Assembly (NCBI GenBank): GCA_020436165.1
Contig: JAGQYI010000029.1
Span: 1-64,000, forward strand
DNA length: 64,000 nt
Direction of reading: 5' to 3'
Source of the DNA: Cyclobacteriaceae bacterium
Lineage (GTDB): Bacteria > Bacteroidota > Bacteroidia > Cytophagales > Cyclobacteriaceae
The translations under genes and the position numbers were made by a program. Shown in pieces: positions 26,228-33,990 of the stretch (position 1 is its first letter; the number at the start of each line of letters is the position of its first letter). The notes under the pieces were generated by a model that saw only the letters and a list, made by a program, of their open reading frames with translations, did not search any database and had not been told where the DNA came from.

Positions 26228-26366
26228 CTAAAATAAGATTCGTTATACTATAAAATATCTTAACACAACAATAGAAACTTTCACGAACAACAAAAAGCTT
26301 TATCTCATACTTTTGAAAGTATAATATTATTATTTAAAGGGCGGTAGTTTGTGGGTTAGTATATTT

Positions 26367-26978
26367 TTAAAATAACGACTTCCTTTTTATCCCTCTCGGG
26401 TAAGGCCTGTAGGCATAATAATTGATCACTTCTTCCAATGAAAGCTTTAACGCCTGATTGATGGGTGCCATCTTGTTGCCCAAATGGTAATCGATCTGGG
26501 CCAACCGGGTATAGTAATTTGAAAAAACAGGTAGTTTCAAACCGTTGGAGACATTTTCTACAGCTTTGCTATAATTTATCTGCTGGCCCTCTTTAATTAC
26601 CTTACAGGTGGCCATTTGTAATTGCCCCAGTTTATTGCGTGTGGCAGCATAGCCAAAAAGCCTGCAAATGAGCCCACGGTACTGATAACTGCCACAGCTG
26701 CCCGATTGGTTGTCTGTTAGAGAAAGTGGTTGATATATGTAACAAACGGGCCCTGCTTGCCTGAGCTCTTCTAACGTTTGCTCGGCTTTACCGTTTAGGA
26801 ATAACTGAAAAGCATAGGGCAGGAATTCCAAAGGGGAAGCTTCAATATCGGGCTTTGTGCAACATTTGCCACAGCCGGCAACGCAATGCAGGCCGGAGTT
26901 GGTTTGAAACGCTGAAATTTCCCTATCAAGGTGCTCGAACAACCGTTCTACTGCCTTAACCTTACGCTTTATAGACAT
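26367..26978 (-). CDS. YkgJ-family cysteine-cluster protein
   Basis: This 203-residue protein has the characteristic cysteine cluster CVAGCGKCCTKP (about 32-43) and further Cys residues near 97, 114 and 123 (CGSYQYRGLIC), which together probably bind zinc or an Fe-S centre. YkgJ/UPF0153-type proteins are cytoplasmic and of unknown function. The length is about twice that of the core domain because of a helical C-terminal extension. It is monocistronic. Confidence 0.75.
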   Translation of the reverse strand: MSIKRKVKAVERLFEHLDREISAFQTNSGLHCVAGCGKCCTKPDIEASPLEFLPYAFQLFLNGKAEQTLEELRQAGPVCYIYQPLSLTDNQSGSCGSYQYRGLICRLFGYAATRNKLGQLQMATCKVIKEGQQINYSKAVENVSNGLKLPVFSNYYTRLAQIDYHLGNKMAPINQALKLSLEEVINYYAYRPYPRGIKRKSLF

Positions 26979-27113
26979 ATTTTCCGCGAAAGTACACGAA
27001 ATTCATTAAATAAAAACAAAACAATCTTTGGAACTAAAAAAGCTTGTTTTGAGTTATCAGAGTCTAATAGTTAACCTCTTAACTTTAAGGAACTAAACCA
27101 AACCCATGAAACT

Positions 27114-27659
27114 ATGAAAAGACCTGTTTTGCTGGCAATTGGCCTGCTTATTATTGTTCTGGTAGGGTATTTAGCCTACGCAATGCTTACCACCAAATCG
27201 CACAGCCCTTTTGCTGAGGCAAAAGCGAACTTTAAAGGAACCGAAATTGATGTTGCATACTGTCAACCGTACAAAAAGGGCAGGGTTATTTTTGGTGAGG
27301 AGTCGGATGGTGCATTGCAACCCTATGGCAAATACTGGCGTCTGGGTGCTAATGAAGCCACTCAGATAACATTCAGTTCAGATGTTGTTTTTGCAGGTGA
27401 TCAGGTAAAAGAAGGCACTTATAGAATGTATGCAGTGCCTGGTAAAGATCAGTGGGAAGTCTCACTTAACAGCGAGCTGGGCAAATGGGGTGCATTTGAG
27501 CCCAACTATTCGCTGGATGTCGTAAAGGTTAAGGTGCCTGCTCAAAAAACTGAAGATACAGCAGAACAGTTTGTTATTACTTTTGATACAGACTCCATAG
27601 GAACTCTTATGAATTTTGTCTGGGACCGAACAAAGGTTTCCGTTCCCATAACAAAATAG
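27114..27659 (+). CDS. DUF2911 family exported protein
   Basis: This 181-residue protein has an N-terminal membrane anchor or signal (about 5-25) and the DUF2911 core: YCQPYKKGRVIFGE (about 50-63) and LQPYGKYWRLGANEATQITF (about 69-88). The family is common and abundant in Bacteroidota and is predicted to be periplasmic or surface-exposed, without a known activity. It is convergent with pfkA; the short 22-base gap includes a weak TTGGCG/CGCCAA hairpin. Confidence 0.8.
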   Translation: MKRPVLLAIGLLIIVLVGYLAYAMLTTKSHSPFAEAKANFKGTEIDVAYCQPYKKGRVIFGEESDGALQPYGKYWRLGANEATQITFSSDVVFAGDQVKEGTYRMYAVPGKDQWEVSLNSELGKWGAFEPNYSLDVVKVKVPAQKTEDTAEQFVITFDTDSIGTLMNFVWDRTKVSVPITK

Positions 27660-27681
27660 AAGATTGGCGCTTTAGTGCGTT

Positions 27682-28785
27682 TTAATCGCCAAAAGATATT
27701 CCCATTCTTCGGGCAGCTTCAATTTCAAAGGAGTCTGTTCTTACAAATTTGTATTCCTTAATGGCATCCTTTAAGGGTACAGAAACAATCGAGTTGTTCT
27801 TAATGGCTACCATTTTGCCAAATTCCTGATTAAGCACCATCTGGCCTGCTTTTATACCGAACAAAGTAGCGAGAACACGATCATCGGCAATGGGGGTGCC
27901 ACCACGTTGGGTATGGCCAAGTACGGTTTCCCGTATATCGGCTTTGCATCCGGCTGCTTTAAGCTCTTCAGAGAACCTGAAAGCAATACCTCCAAGGCGC
28001 CTGTTCTCATAGCCTACTTCCTGGCTTTTTTGGGCGTAGGCATGGCCGTCTTTTGGTTTAGCCCCTTCTGCTATTACTATATTGGCAAAACCACGTCCAT
28101 TTTTATAGCGCTGGTTAATACGGTTTACCACCTTATCAATATCATAGGGTATTTCGGGTATAAGACAAACTTCGGCTCCTCCTGCAATGGCAGTGTGCAA
28201 AGCAATCCATCCGGCATCGCGCCCCATTACTTCCATAATCATTACCCTGTCATGACTTTCGGCTGTAGTTACAAGCTTATCAAAGCTGTCCGTGGCTATT
28301 TGCACGGCTGTCCTGAATCCGAAGGTGAAATCGGTAGACGATAGGTCGTTATCAATTGTTTTCGGCACACCAATAACATTAACACCTTTTTCAAACAGTT
28401 TTTGTGATATGGTCTGCGAACCGTCACCACCAATATTTATCACTGCTTCCACACCCAGTTTATTCAGTCGTTCGATCAGGTCATCCGATCTGTCAATTTC
28501 GGTCCACGTGCCATCTGCATTTTGAATGGGATAGTTAAAAGGATGCCCCTTATTCGTAGTTTTTATAATAGTGCCACCCTTCACATGAATTCCAGCCGTG
28601 TTCGAACCATTTAGCTCAATCACTTCCATGGGATCAGCAAAAACTCCATTAAAGGCCTCAATGCTTCCTAAAACCTGCCAGTCTTTTTCATTACCATTAC
28701 CAAAGAACTTAACAATAGCTCTGATTACGGCATTTAACCCCGGGCAGTCACCACCTCCTGTAAGTACTAAAACCTTCTTTTTCAT
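27682..28785 (-). CDS. pfkA: 6-phosphofructokinase (group III type)
   Basis: This 367-residue phosphofructokinase has the nucleotide site GGGDCPGLN (10-18), GGDGS (119-123) and PKTIDND (141-147, catalytic D145), plus the later MGRDAGWIAL. Gly at the E. coli 104 position (G122) predicts ATP use, whereas Lys at the 124 position (K142) is found in PPi-type and group III enzymes, so an ATP-dependent group III enzyme is likely. It commits fructose-6-phosphate to glycolysis in the cytoplasm. Allosteric behaviour cannot be read. A -7 box lies about 55 bases upstream. Confidence 0.9.
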   Translation of the reverse strand: MKKKVLVLTGGGDCPGLNAVIRAIVKFFGNGNEKDWQVLGSIEAFNGVFADPMEVIELNGSNTAGIHVKGGTIIKTTNKGHPFNYPIQNADGTWTEIDRSDDLIERLNKLGVEAVINIGGDGSQTISQKLFEKGVNVIGVPKTIDNDLSSTDFTFGFRTAVQIATDSFDKLVTTAESHDRVMIMEVMGRDAGWIALHTAIAGGAEVCLIPEIPYDIDKVVNRINQRYKNGRGFANIVIAEGAKPKDGHAYAQKSQEVGYENRRLGGIAFRFSEELKAAGCKADIRETVLGHTQRGGTPIADDRVLATLFGIKAGQMVLNQEFGKMVAIKNNSIVSVPLKDAIKEYKFVRTDSFEIEAARRMGISFGD

Positions 28786-28837
28786 TTATTATTCGAGTTA
28801 TTGATTGTGAAAGATGTTTGGTTTGTTTTGAAAACAT

Positions 28838-28845
28838 CAAAGCTA
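28838..28845 (-). promoter_or_regulatory. Bacteroidota -7 promoter box (pfkA)
   Basis: On the minus strand this reads TAGCTTTG, a perfect TAnnTTTG. It sits between the corA stop and the pfkA start, so pfkA can be transcribed on its own. Confidence 0.45.
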
Positions 28846-28852
28846 ATACATA

Positions 28853-29917
28853 CTAAAGCCATTTTTTTCTTCTGAAATAGAAAATCATGATCGTAGTAAT
28901 TACAGTCATTATACCCCAAACCATAAAATAACCGTATTTCCAGTGTAGCTCGGGCATGTTATCGAAATTCATTCCGTAAATTCCTGCCAGAAAAGTGAGG
29001 GGAATAAATATGGTTGCTATAATGGTAAGCACCTGCATTACCTGGTTCATTCGGTTGCTTACGCCCGTCATATACAGGTCCATAATACTTGCTACTGTAT
29101 CTCTCTGACTTTCAATCGTTTCGTTGGCTTGAATAATGTGTTCGTACACATCCTGAAGGTAGCGTTCGGTGCTTTCTTTAATTAGTTTGTTTCCTCCTTT
29201 ATGCAGGCCAAGTACGGCCTCCCTTAAAGGGCCGGTTGCCTTTCTTAAACCCACAAGTTGTTTTTTCAAATCATGTATTTCAAACAAAGCTTCATCGTCA
29301 GGATCTTCAAAAACTCTTTCTTCCAATTCAATGGTGGCATCGCTTACATATTCAGTAATAAGAAAATAATTATCAACTACGGTATCTACTAAACGGTAAA
29401 GAAGGTAATCAACACTTTTTTCACGAATAGTTCCTTTATTTTCCTTTATTCGTTGGCGTAAACCATCAAAAATATCTCCTTCTCTTTCCTGAAACGAAAT
29501 AAGATAATTAGGGCCAAGTACAAAGCTCATTTGCTCCGAGTTGATACGGTCGTTTTCCTCATCAACATTCAGGGCCTTAAAAGTTAAGAAGAGACATTCT
29601 TCATACTCTTCCAATTTTGGGCGGTGTTTGGTATTTAAAACGTCTTCAATTAAAAGTGGGTGCAGGTTGAAAAACTCACCAATTTTACCAATCGTTTCAA
29701 CATCATGGAGCCCGTCTATATTTATCCAGGTAACACTTTTTTTATCCTTGTATTCAAATACCTCTTCTGTGTCCTTGCAAATCTTTTCAAAATAGTCAGT
29801 TGCCGTGTAATCAATAATCGAAATTCTTACGTTATCTGCAAGTTTCTGACCAATGTGAACCAAAACGCCAGGAGGTAATCCTGCTTTCTTTGAAATATTT
29901 TTAGTGCTCTCAGGCAT
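28853..29917 (-). CDS. corA: CorA family magnesium/cobalt transporter
   Basis: This 354-residue protein has a large N-terminal cytoplasmic domain, a long helix, and two C-terminal membrane segments. The signature GMN lies at 315-317, followed by the acidic loop FDNMPEL. The C-terminus is basic (RRKKWL), as in CorA. It is predicted to form a pentameric Mg2+ channel in the inner membrane. The length is typical. No metal-sensing leader is seen upstream. Confidence 0.93.
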   Translation of the reverse strand: MPESTKNISKKAGLPPGVLVHIGQKLADNVRISIIDYTATDYFEKICKDTEEVFEYKDKKSVTWINIDGLHDVETIGKIGEFFNLHPLLIEDVLNTKHRPKLEEYEECLFLTFKALNVDEENDRINSEQMSFVLGPNYLISFQEREGDIFDGLRQRIKENKGTIREKSVDYLLYRLVDTVVDNYFLITEYVSDATIELEERVFEDPDDEALFEIHDLKKQLVGLRKATGPLREAVLGLHKGGNKLIKESTERYLQDVYEHIIQANETIESQRDTVASIMDLYMTGVSNRMNQVMQVLTIIATIFIPLTFLAGIYGMNFDNMPELHWKYGYFMVWGIMTVITTIMIFYFRRKKWL

Positions 29918-30086
29918 ACAATAAAGCTTGTTTTTTTAAATAGAATTTGGACTAATATATAGTATAAAATGTAATTGTAAATAAGGTAATTGGCAATTGT
30001 ATGCTTTCATGGCCATGCCTTAGTTTTTCAAATTCATAATAACTTCATTATTTTTAGGTATAGTAAGCATTCAATAACCTAGAAAT

Positions 30087-31754
30087 ATGAGCAAAGATTT
30101 TTCCTGGTTCAACTCCTACCCAAAAGGAGTTGAGCATGAGATTGACCCAGGTCAGTACCAATCCATTCTTGATATTCTTGATAATTCCATCAATAAATTC
30201 CGTGATTTTGTTGCGTTTGAAAACATGGGTAAAAAACTTACCTATGGCGAGGTAGATGAGTTATCGCGCCATTTTGCCAGCTATTTGCAAAATGTAGCCA
30301 AACTTCAAAAAGGAGATAGAATTGCGCTGCAAATGCCCAACTGCTTGCAGTATCCTGTGGTTATTTTTGGAGCACTTCGTGCCGGCCTGATCGTTGTAAA
30401 CACCAATCCGCTTTATACTCCTCGCGAAATGAAGCACCAGTTCAACGATTCGGGCACAACAGCTATTGTAATTGTAGCAAACTTTGCCAATCATTTGGAA
30501 GAAATTATAGCAGATACGGCCATTAAAACAGTAATTGTTACCGAGCTTGGCGACCTGTTAGGTGGGCTAAAAAAGACAATTGTGAATTTTGTGGTTAAGC
30601 GTATTAAGAAAATGGTTCCTCCTTATCATTTGCCACAAGCAGTTTCGTTTAGCAAAGCATTAAAAGAGGGCAGAGACCATGCGTTTATTCAACCGGAAAT
30701 AACGTTGAAAGATGTTGCTTTTCTTCAGTACACTGGTGGTACAACCGGAGTGGCCAAAGGTGCCACCTTGTCTCACGGAAACATATGTGCCAATATAATG
30801 CAAGGCGATCAGTGGTTTTTGGATACCGAGCCAGGCAATGAGCTGGTGGTTACAGCCTTGCCACTCTATCACATATTTGCACTAACCGTTAATGGCTTTT
30901 TAATGTTTTCCTTAGGTGCGCACAACCTGCTTATAACCAACCCACGCGATATGAAAGCCTTCTTGAAAGAATTGAAAAAGGTAAAAATGACTGTTTTTAC
31001 AGCTGTAAATACGCTTTTCAATGGGCTTTTGCATCAACCTGACTTTGCAAGTGTTGATTTCTCTAGACTGAAGTATTCCATTGGGGGAGGTATGGCGGTA
31101 CAGTCGGCTGTGGCCAAGCAATGGCAGCAAGTAACTGGCCATCCTTTAGCCGAAGGCTATGGTTTAAGTGAAACCTCACCCTTGCTTACATGCAATCCAT
31201 TGGATGGTACAGAGCGTATGGGCACCATTGGGCTGCCTGTGCCAAGCACAGAATTATGTATAATGGACGAGCAAGGTAATCAACTGCCTGTAGGTGAAGT
31301 TGGCGAGATTTGTGCCAGGGGGCCTCAGGTAATGGATGGCTACTGGCTACGCCCAGATGAAACCAAAGAAACTTTCTTTGGTGATTGGTTCAGAACCGGT
31401 GACATAGGAGCAATGGATAAGGACGGTTTTTTTAAGATCGTTGACCGCAAAAAGGATATGATTCTTGTTTCGGGGTTTAATGTATACCCAAATGAAATAG
31501 AAGATGTTATCGTTTCGCATGATAAGGTGTTGGAAGCAGCGGCCATTGGTGTGCCCGATGAACGAACCACCGAAGCTGTAAAAGTATTCATTGTTAAAAA
31601 AGATCCTTCCCTTACAAAAGAAGAGGTGATGGAATACTGTAAAGAAGACCTTACCAATTATAAACGGCCCAAACACATTGAGTTTGTGGATGAACTTCCC
31701 AAATCGAATGTGGGTAAGATAATAAGGAGAAAGCTCAGGGAGCAGGAAGCTTAA
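30087..31754 (+). CDS. fadD: Long-chain fatty acid-CoA ligase
   Basis: This 555-residue ANL-superfamily enzyme has the AMP motif YTGGTTGVAKGATLSH (about 214-229), the GYGLSETSP block (about 356-364), TGDIG (about 436-440), DRKKDMILVSGFNVYP, and the catalytic lysine context KSNVGKIIRR near the C-terminus. It activates long-chain fatty acids to acyl-CoA at the inner membrane. It is followed by a strong terminator hairpin, so it is probably monocistronic. FadD is the closest type; the exact chain-length preference is unknown. Confidence 0.9.
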   Translation: MSKDFSWFNSYPKGVEHEIDPGQYQSILDILDNSINKFRDFVAFENMGKKLTYGEVDELSRHFASYLQNVAKLQKGDRIALQMPNCLQYPVVIFGALRAGLIVVNTNPLYTPREMKHQFNDSGTTAIVIVANFANHLEEIIADTAIKTVIVTELGDLLGGLKKTIVNFVVKRIKKMVPPYHLPQAVSFSKALKEGRDHAFIQPEITLKDVAFLQYTGGTTGVAKGATLSHGNICANIMQGDQWFLDTEPGNELVVTALPLYHIFALTVNGFLMFSLGAHNLLITNPRDMKAFLKELKKVKMTVFTAVNTLFNGLLHQPDFASVDFSRLKYSIGGGMAVQSAVAKQWQQVTGHPLAEGYGLSETSPLLTCNPLDGTERMGTIGLPVPSTELCIMDEQGNQLPVGEVGEICARGPQVMDGYWLRPDETKETFFGDWFRTGDIGAMDKDGFFKIVDRKKDMILVSGFNVYPNEIEDVIVSHDKVLEAAAIGVPDERTTEAVKVFIVKKDPSLTKEEVMEYCKEDLTNYKRPKHIEFVDELPKSNVGKIIRRKLREQEA

Positions 31755-31772
31755 TTGCAGTAGAATGTTAGT

Positions 31773-31800
31773 TGGCCCGGTTTTAACCGGGCCATTTTGT
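31773..31800 (+). terminator. Rho-independent terminator after fadD
   Basis: A GC-rich stem pairs TGGCCCGGTT (31773-31782) with AACCGGGCCA (31785-31794) and is followed by TTTTGT. Confidence 0.8.
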
Positions 31801-31830
31801 CTTAAAACTTAAATAATAAAACCTATCAAT

Positions 31831-32358
31831 ATGAAAAACCTGTTTTTTATACTCTTTCTCGCTCTGTTTTCATTTTCATGTACTGAGGTCGTTTTTGAGA
31901 CCCCTCAACCTGCAAAAGCAAAACAATTAAAGGAATTTCCTTCGTCACTGCAGGGTAAATACACTTTTGTAATGCTTAATGAGCAGGAAATACTCGAAAT
32001 CGCTTCCAATTATATTGATGGAAAAGATGGCCGTCAATATCTTTCGGACTCTCTTGTTATCAAGAAGCTTGGCAGCAAGTATGTATTTAACCAAAGGATC
32101 AATAAAGAAGGATCTGCCACCAACGGCAAGTGGTCTTCTGTAGTGCTGGAAGAAAAAGGCTGTGGTTTTTTAAAGGCAACAGCGTTTGTGATTTCTGAAG
32201 ATGAATATGTACAACCTTTTACAGATGCCTACGGGGCTTCACTGGAGGGTTCAGGACAGGAAAAACAACTTATTGTGAATCCTTCGGATGAGCAATTCAA
32301 TAAAATCAGCGAAGACAAACAGGCTACTTTATCTGTAATTTTGGAAAAGCTAGAATAA
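31831..32358 (+). CDS. Lipoprotein of unknown function
   Basis: This 175-residue protein has a lipoprotein signal with lipobox FSFSC (Cys near residue 17). The mature part is mixed alpha/beta with no recognised domain; it includes the strand-rich KWSSVVLEEKGCGFLKATAFV (about 106-126). It lies convergent with the SRPBCC gene, whose end starts immediately after its stop. No operon partner or substrate can be suggested. Confidence 0.6.
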   Translation: MKNLFFILFLALFSFSCTEVVFETPQPAKAKQLKEFPSSLQGKYTFVMLNEQEILEIASNYIDGKDGRQYLSDSLVIKKLGSKYVFNQRINKEGSATNGKWSSVVLEEKGCGFLKATAFVISEDEYVQPFTDAYGASLEGSGQEKQLIVNPSDEQFNKISEDKQATLSVILEKLE

Positions 32359-32832
32359 TCAGCTCTCGACAGGTTCTTTAAGAAGCATTTTACCAGTTGC
32401 CAGGTAATGGTTCAGGGCTTTTTCCCAGTATTTCATGTCTTCGTGAAAATGCTGCGCAACCATAGATTCAATCATGGTCTTGCCCAGTTTGCTTAGGGCT
32501 GTATAGCGGTACGCAATATCGGCCGTAGCGCCTTTTTTTGCCTCGCTCAAGTGGATACTTATGCGCACTGTGAACAAGCCCTGGGTAACACGAACAAACT
32601 CAATAAAAAATAACTTTGGTTCATATTCACTTACATACCAGGTGGTTTCAATACCTTGACCGAAAGGAGTTGTAAATATGCAATCCTTTTCCACGAGCCC
32701 GGAGCGGGAGTAAACCATCTCATAATCCCATCCGTCTATCCAGTCTTTTTCACGAACAGGACAAAGGAGTGGGAACACTTCTTCCGGAGTAAAATCGTAG
32801 TGGTGAATTGAGTTAAATGTTTGGGCAAACAT
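32359..32832 (-). CDS. SRPBCC (START-like) family protein
   Basis: This 157-residue protein looks like a small helix-grip SRPBCC domain: an N-terminal amphipathic strand (SIHHYDFTPEEVFPLLCP), a long beta-sheet region and a long C-terminal helix (MIESMVAQHFHEDMKYWEKALNHYL). Such proteins bind hydrophobic ligands in the cytoplasm. The ligand here is not predictable. It is monocistronic. Confidence 0.65.
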   Translation of the reverse strand: MFAQTFNSIHHYDFTPEEVFPLLCPVREKDWIDGWDYEMVYSRSGLVEKDCIFTTPFGQGIETTWYVSEYEPKLFFIEFVRVTQGLFTVRISIHLSEAKKGATADIAYRYTALSKLGKTMIESMVAQHFHEDMKYWEKALNHYLATGKMLLKEPVES

Positions 32833-32911
32833 GAAACAATGATACTAAAAAATCATTCGATTTGATGCCCATTTGACAGCTCTTATTATTTTAGTCGTTT
32901 AATTTTTTACG

Positions 32912-33670
32912 ATGACATTAATAAGAAGAATTCACAGCCTATATGCCTTTCTTGTATTTGTTGTCATGTTTATCATCTTGTTTCCTTTTTATCTGGTTGT
33001 AAGTTTGAATTCAAGTTGGCATTTTCTGGCGTATAAGATGGACTACTGGTGGGCCAGGGTGTATTTTCCGGTTTCGTTGTTTAGAACAAAAGTTGTGTTC
33101 AAAGGCGACAAGCCAGGTAAAGGCCCTGTTATTTATTGCCTAAATCATTTTTCATATCTCGATATACCTTCCACAGGTTTGCTGCCCAAGCAGGCCTGTT
33201 TTGTAGGTAAGGCTTCTATCAAGAAAGTGCCTTTGTTCGGTTACATGTTCGGATCGCTGCATATTGCTGTTGACAGATCAAGTGTTAAAGACAGGGGCAG
33301 GGCATACCAACGTTATGCTGAAGCCATCCAGGAAGGCAAATCCTTATTTATTTATCCGGAAGGAGGAATAAGGTCAACTAACGTACCGGTACAGGCGCCC
33401 TATAAAGATGGGGCCTTTAGAGTGGCCATTGAGGAGCAGGTTCCAATCGTTCCGGTTACACTTCCATTTAACTGGAAAGTGCTCCCGGATGGCATCTGGA
33501 CTTTGCAAAACAACTTTATTAAACTTGTAGTGCATGAGCCCATTGATACCAAAGGTATGACCATGGATGAAATGCCTGAGCTAAAGGAAAAGGTCTATCG
33601 AATTATTCAAAACCAAATTGAGGTAGAAAATAAACTGATACCGAGAGAAGAACTTGTTCAGGCAACTTAG
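32912..33670 (+). CDS. plsC: 1-acyl-sn-glycerol-3-phosphate acyltransferase
   Basis: This 252-residue PlsC-type acyltransferase has an N-terminal membrane segment (about 10-32), the catalytic motif H79-FSYL-D84 (NHFSYLD), VDRSS (about 115-119), and the glycerol-phosphate motif YPEGGIRS (about 149-156). It makes phosphatidic acid from lysophosphatidic acid at the inner membrane. It is followed after 20 bases by gatC, with which it may share a transcript, although a -7 box also lies between them. Confidence 0.88.
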   Translation: MTLIRRIHSLYAFLVFVVMFIILFPFYLVVSLNSSWHFLAYKMDYWWARVYFPVSLFRTKVVFKGDKPGKGPVIYCLNHFSYLDIPSTGLLPKQACFVGKASIKKVPLFGYMFGSLHIAVDRSSVKDRGRAYQRYAEAIQEGKSLFIYPEGGIRSTNVPVQAPYKDGAFRVAIEEQVPIVPVTLPFNWKVLPDGIWTLQNNFIKLVVHEPIDTKGMTMDEMPELKEKVYRIIQNQIEVENKLIPREELVQAT

Positions 33671-33677
33671 AATGCTA

Positions 33678-33685
33678 TAGTTTTG
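33678..33685 (+). promoter_or_regulatory. Bacteroidota -7 promoter box (gatC)
   Basis: TAGTTTTG is a perfect match only 5 bases before the gatC ATG, so a transcript from it would be almost leaderless. Confidence 0.35.
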
Positions 33686-33690
33686 CTATT

Positions 33691-33990
33691 ATGAAAATTA
33701 CGGACGAATTACTGGACAGAATAGCTCATCTTGCAAGGCTTGAGATTAAGGAGGAGGAAAGAGAGGCCTTAAAGAAAGATATGGATGCTATTTTGGAGTG
33801 GGTGGATAAATTAAAGGAAGTGGATACTGAAGGAGTGGAGCCACTCGTTTACATGTCGCATGAGGTGGACAGTGTGCGTGAGGATATAGTTGAGAACCAA
33901 TTGTCTCAGAAAGAGGCACTGGATAATGCCCCGGATACTGACAGTACCTTTTTTCGTGTTCCAAAAGTAATTAACAAGTCCAATGAATAA
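33691..33990 (+). CDS. gatC: Glutamyl-tRNA(Gln)/aspartyl-tRNA(Asn) amidotransferase subunit C
   Basis: This 99-residue protein has the GatC pattern: a helical N-terminus with LARLEIKEEERE (15-26), then VDKLKEVDTEGVEPLVY (37-53), and a C-terminus with DSTFFRVPKVI. It is the small stabilising subunit of the GatCAB complex that amidates mischarged Glu-tRNA(Gln) or Asp-tRNA(Asn). gatA and gatB are not in this window. It overlaps the next gene by 8 bases. Confidence 0.9.
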   Translation: MKITDELLDRIAHLARLEIKEEEREALKKDMDAILEWVDKLKEVDTEGVEPLVYMSHEVDSVREDIVENQLSQKEALDNAPDTDSTFFRVPKVINKSNE

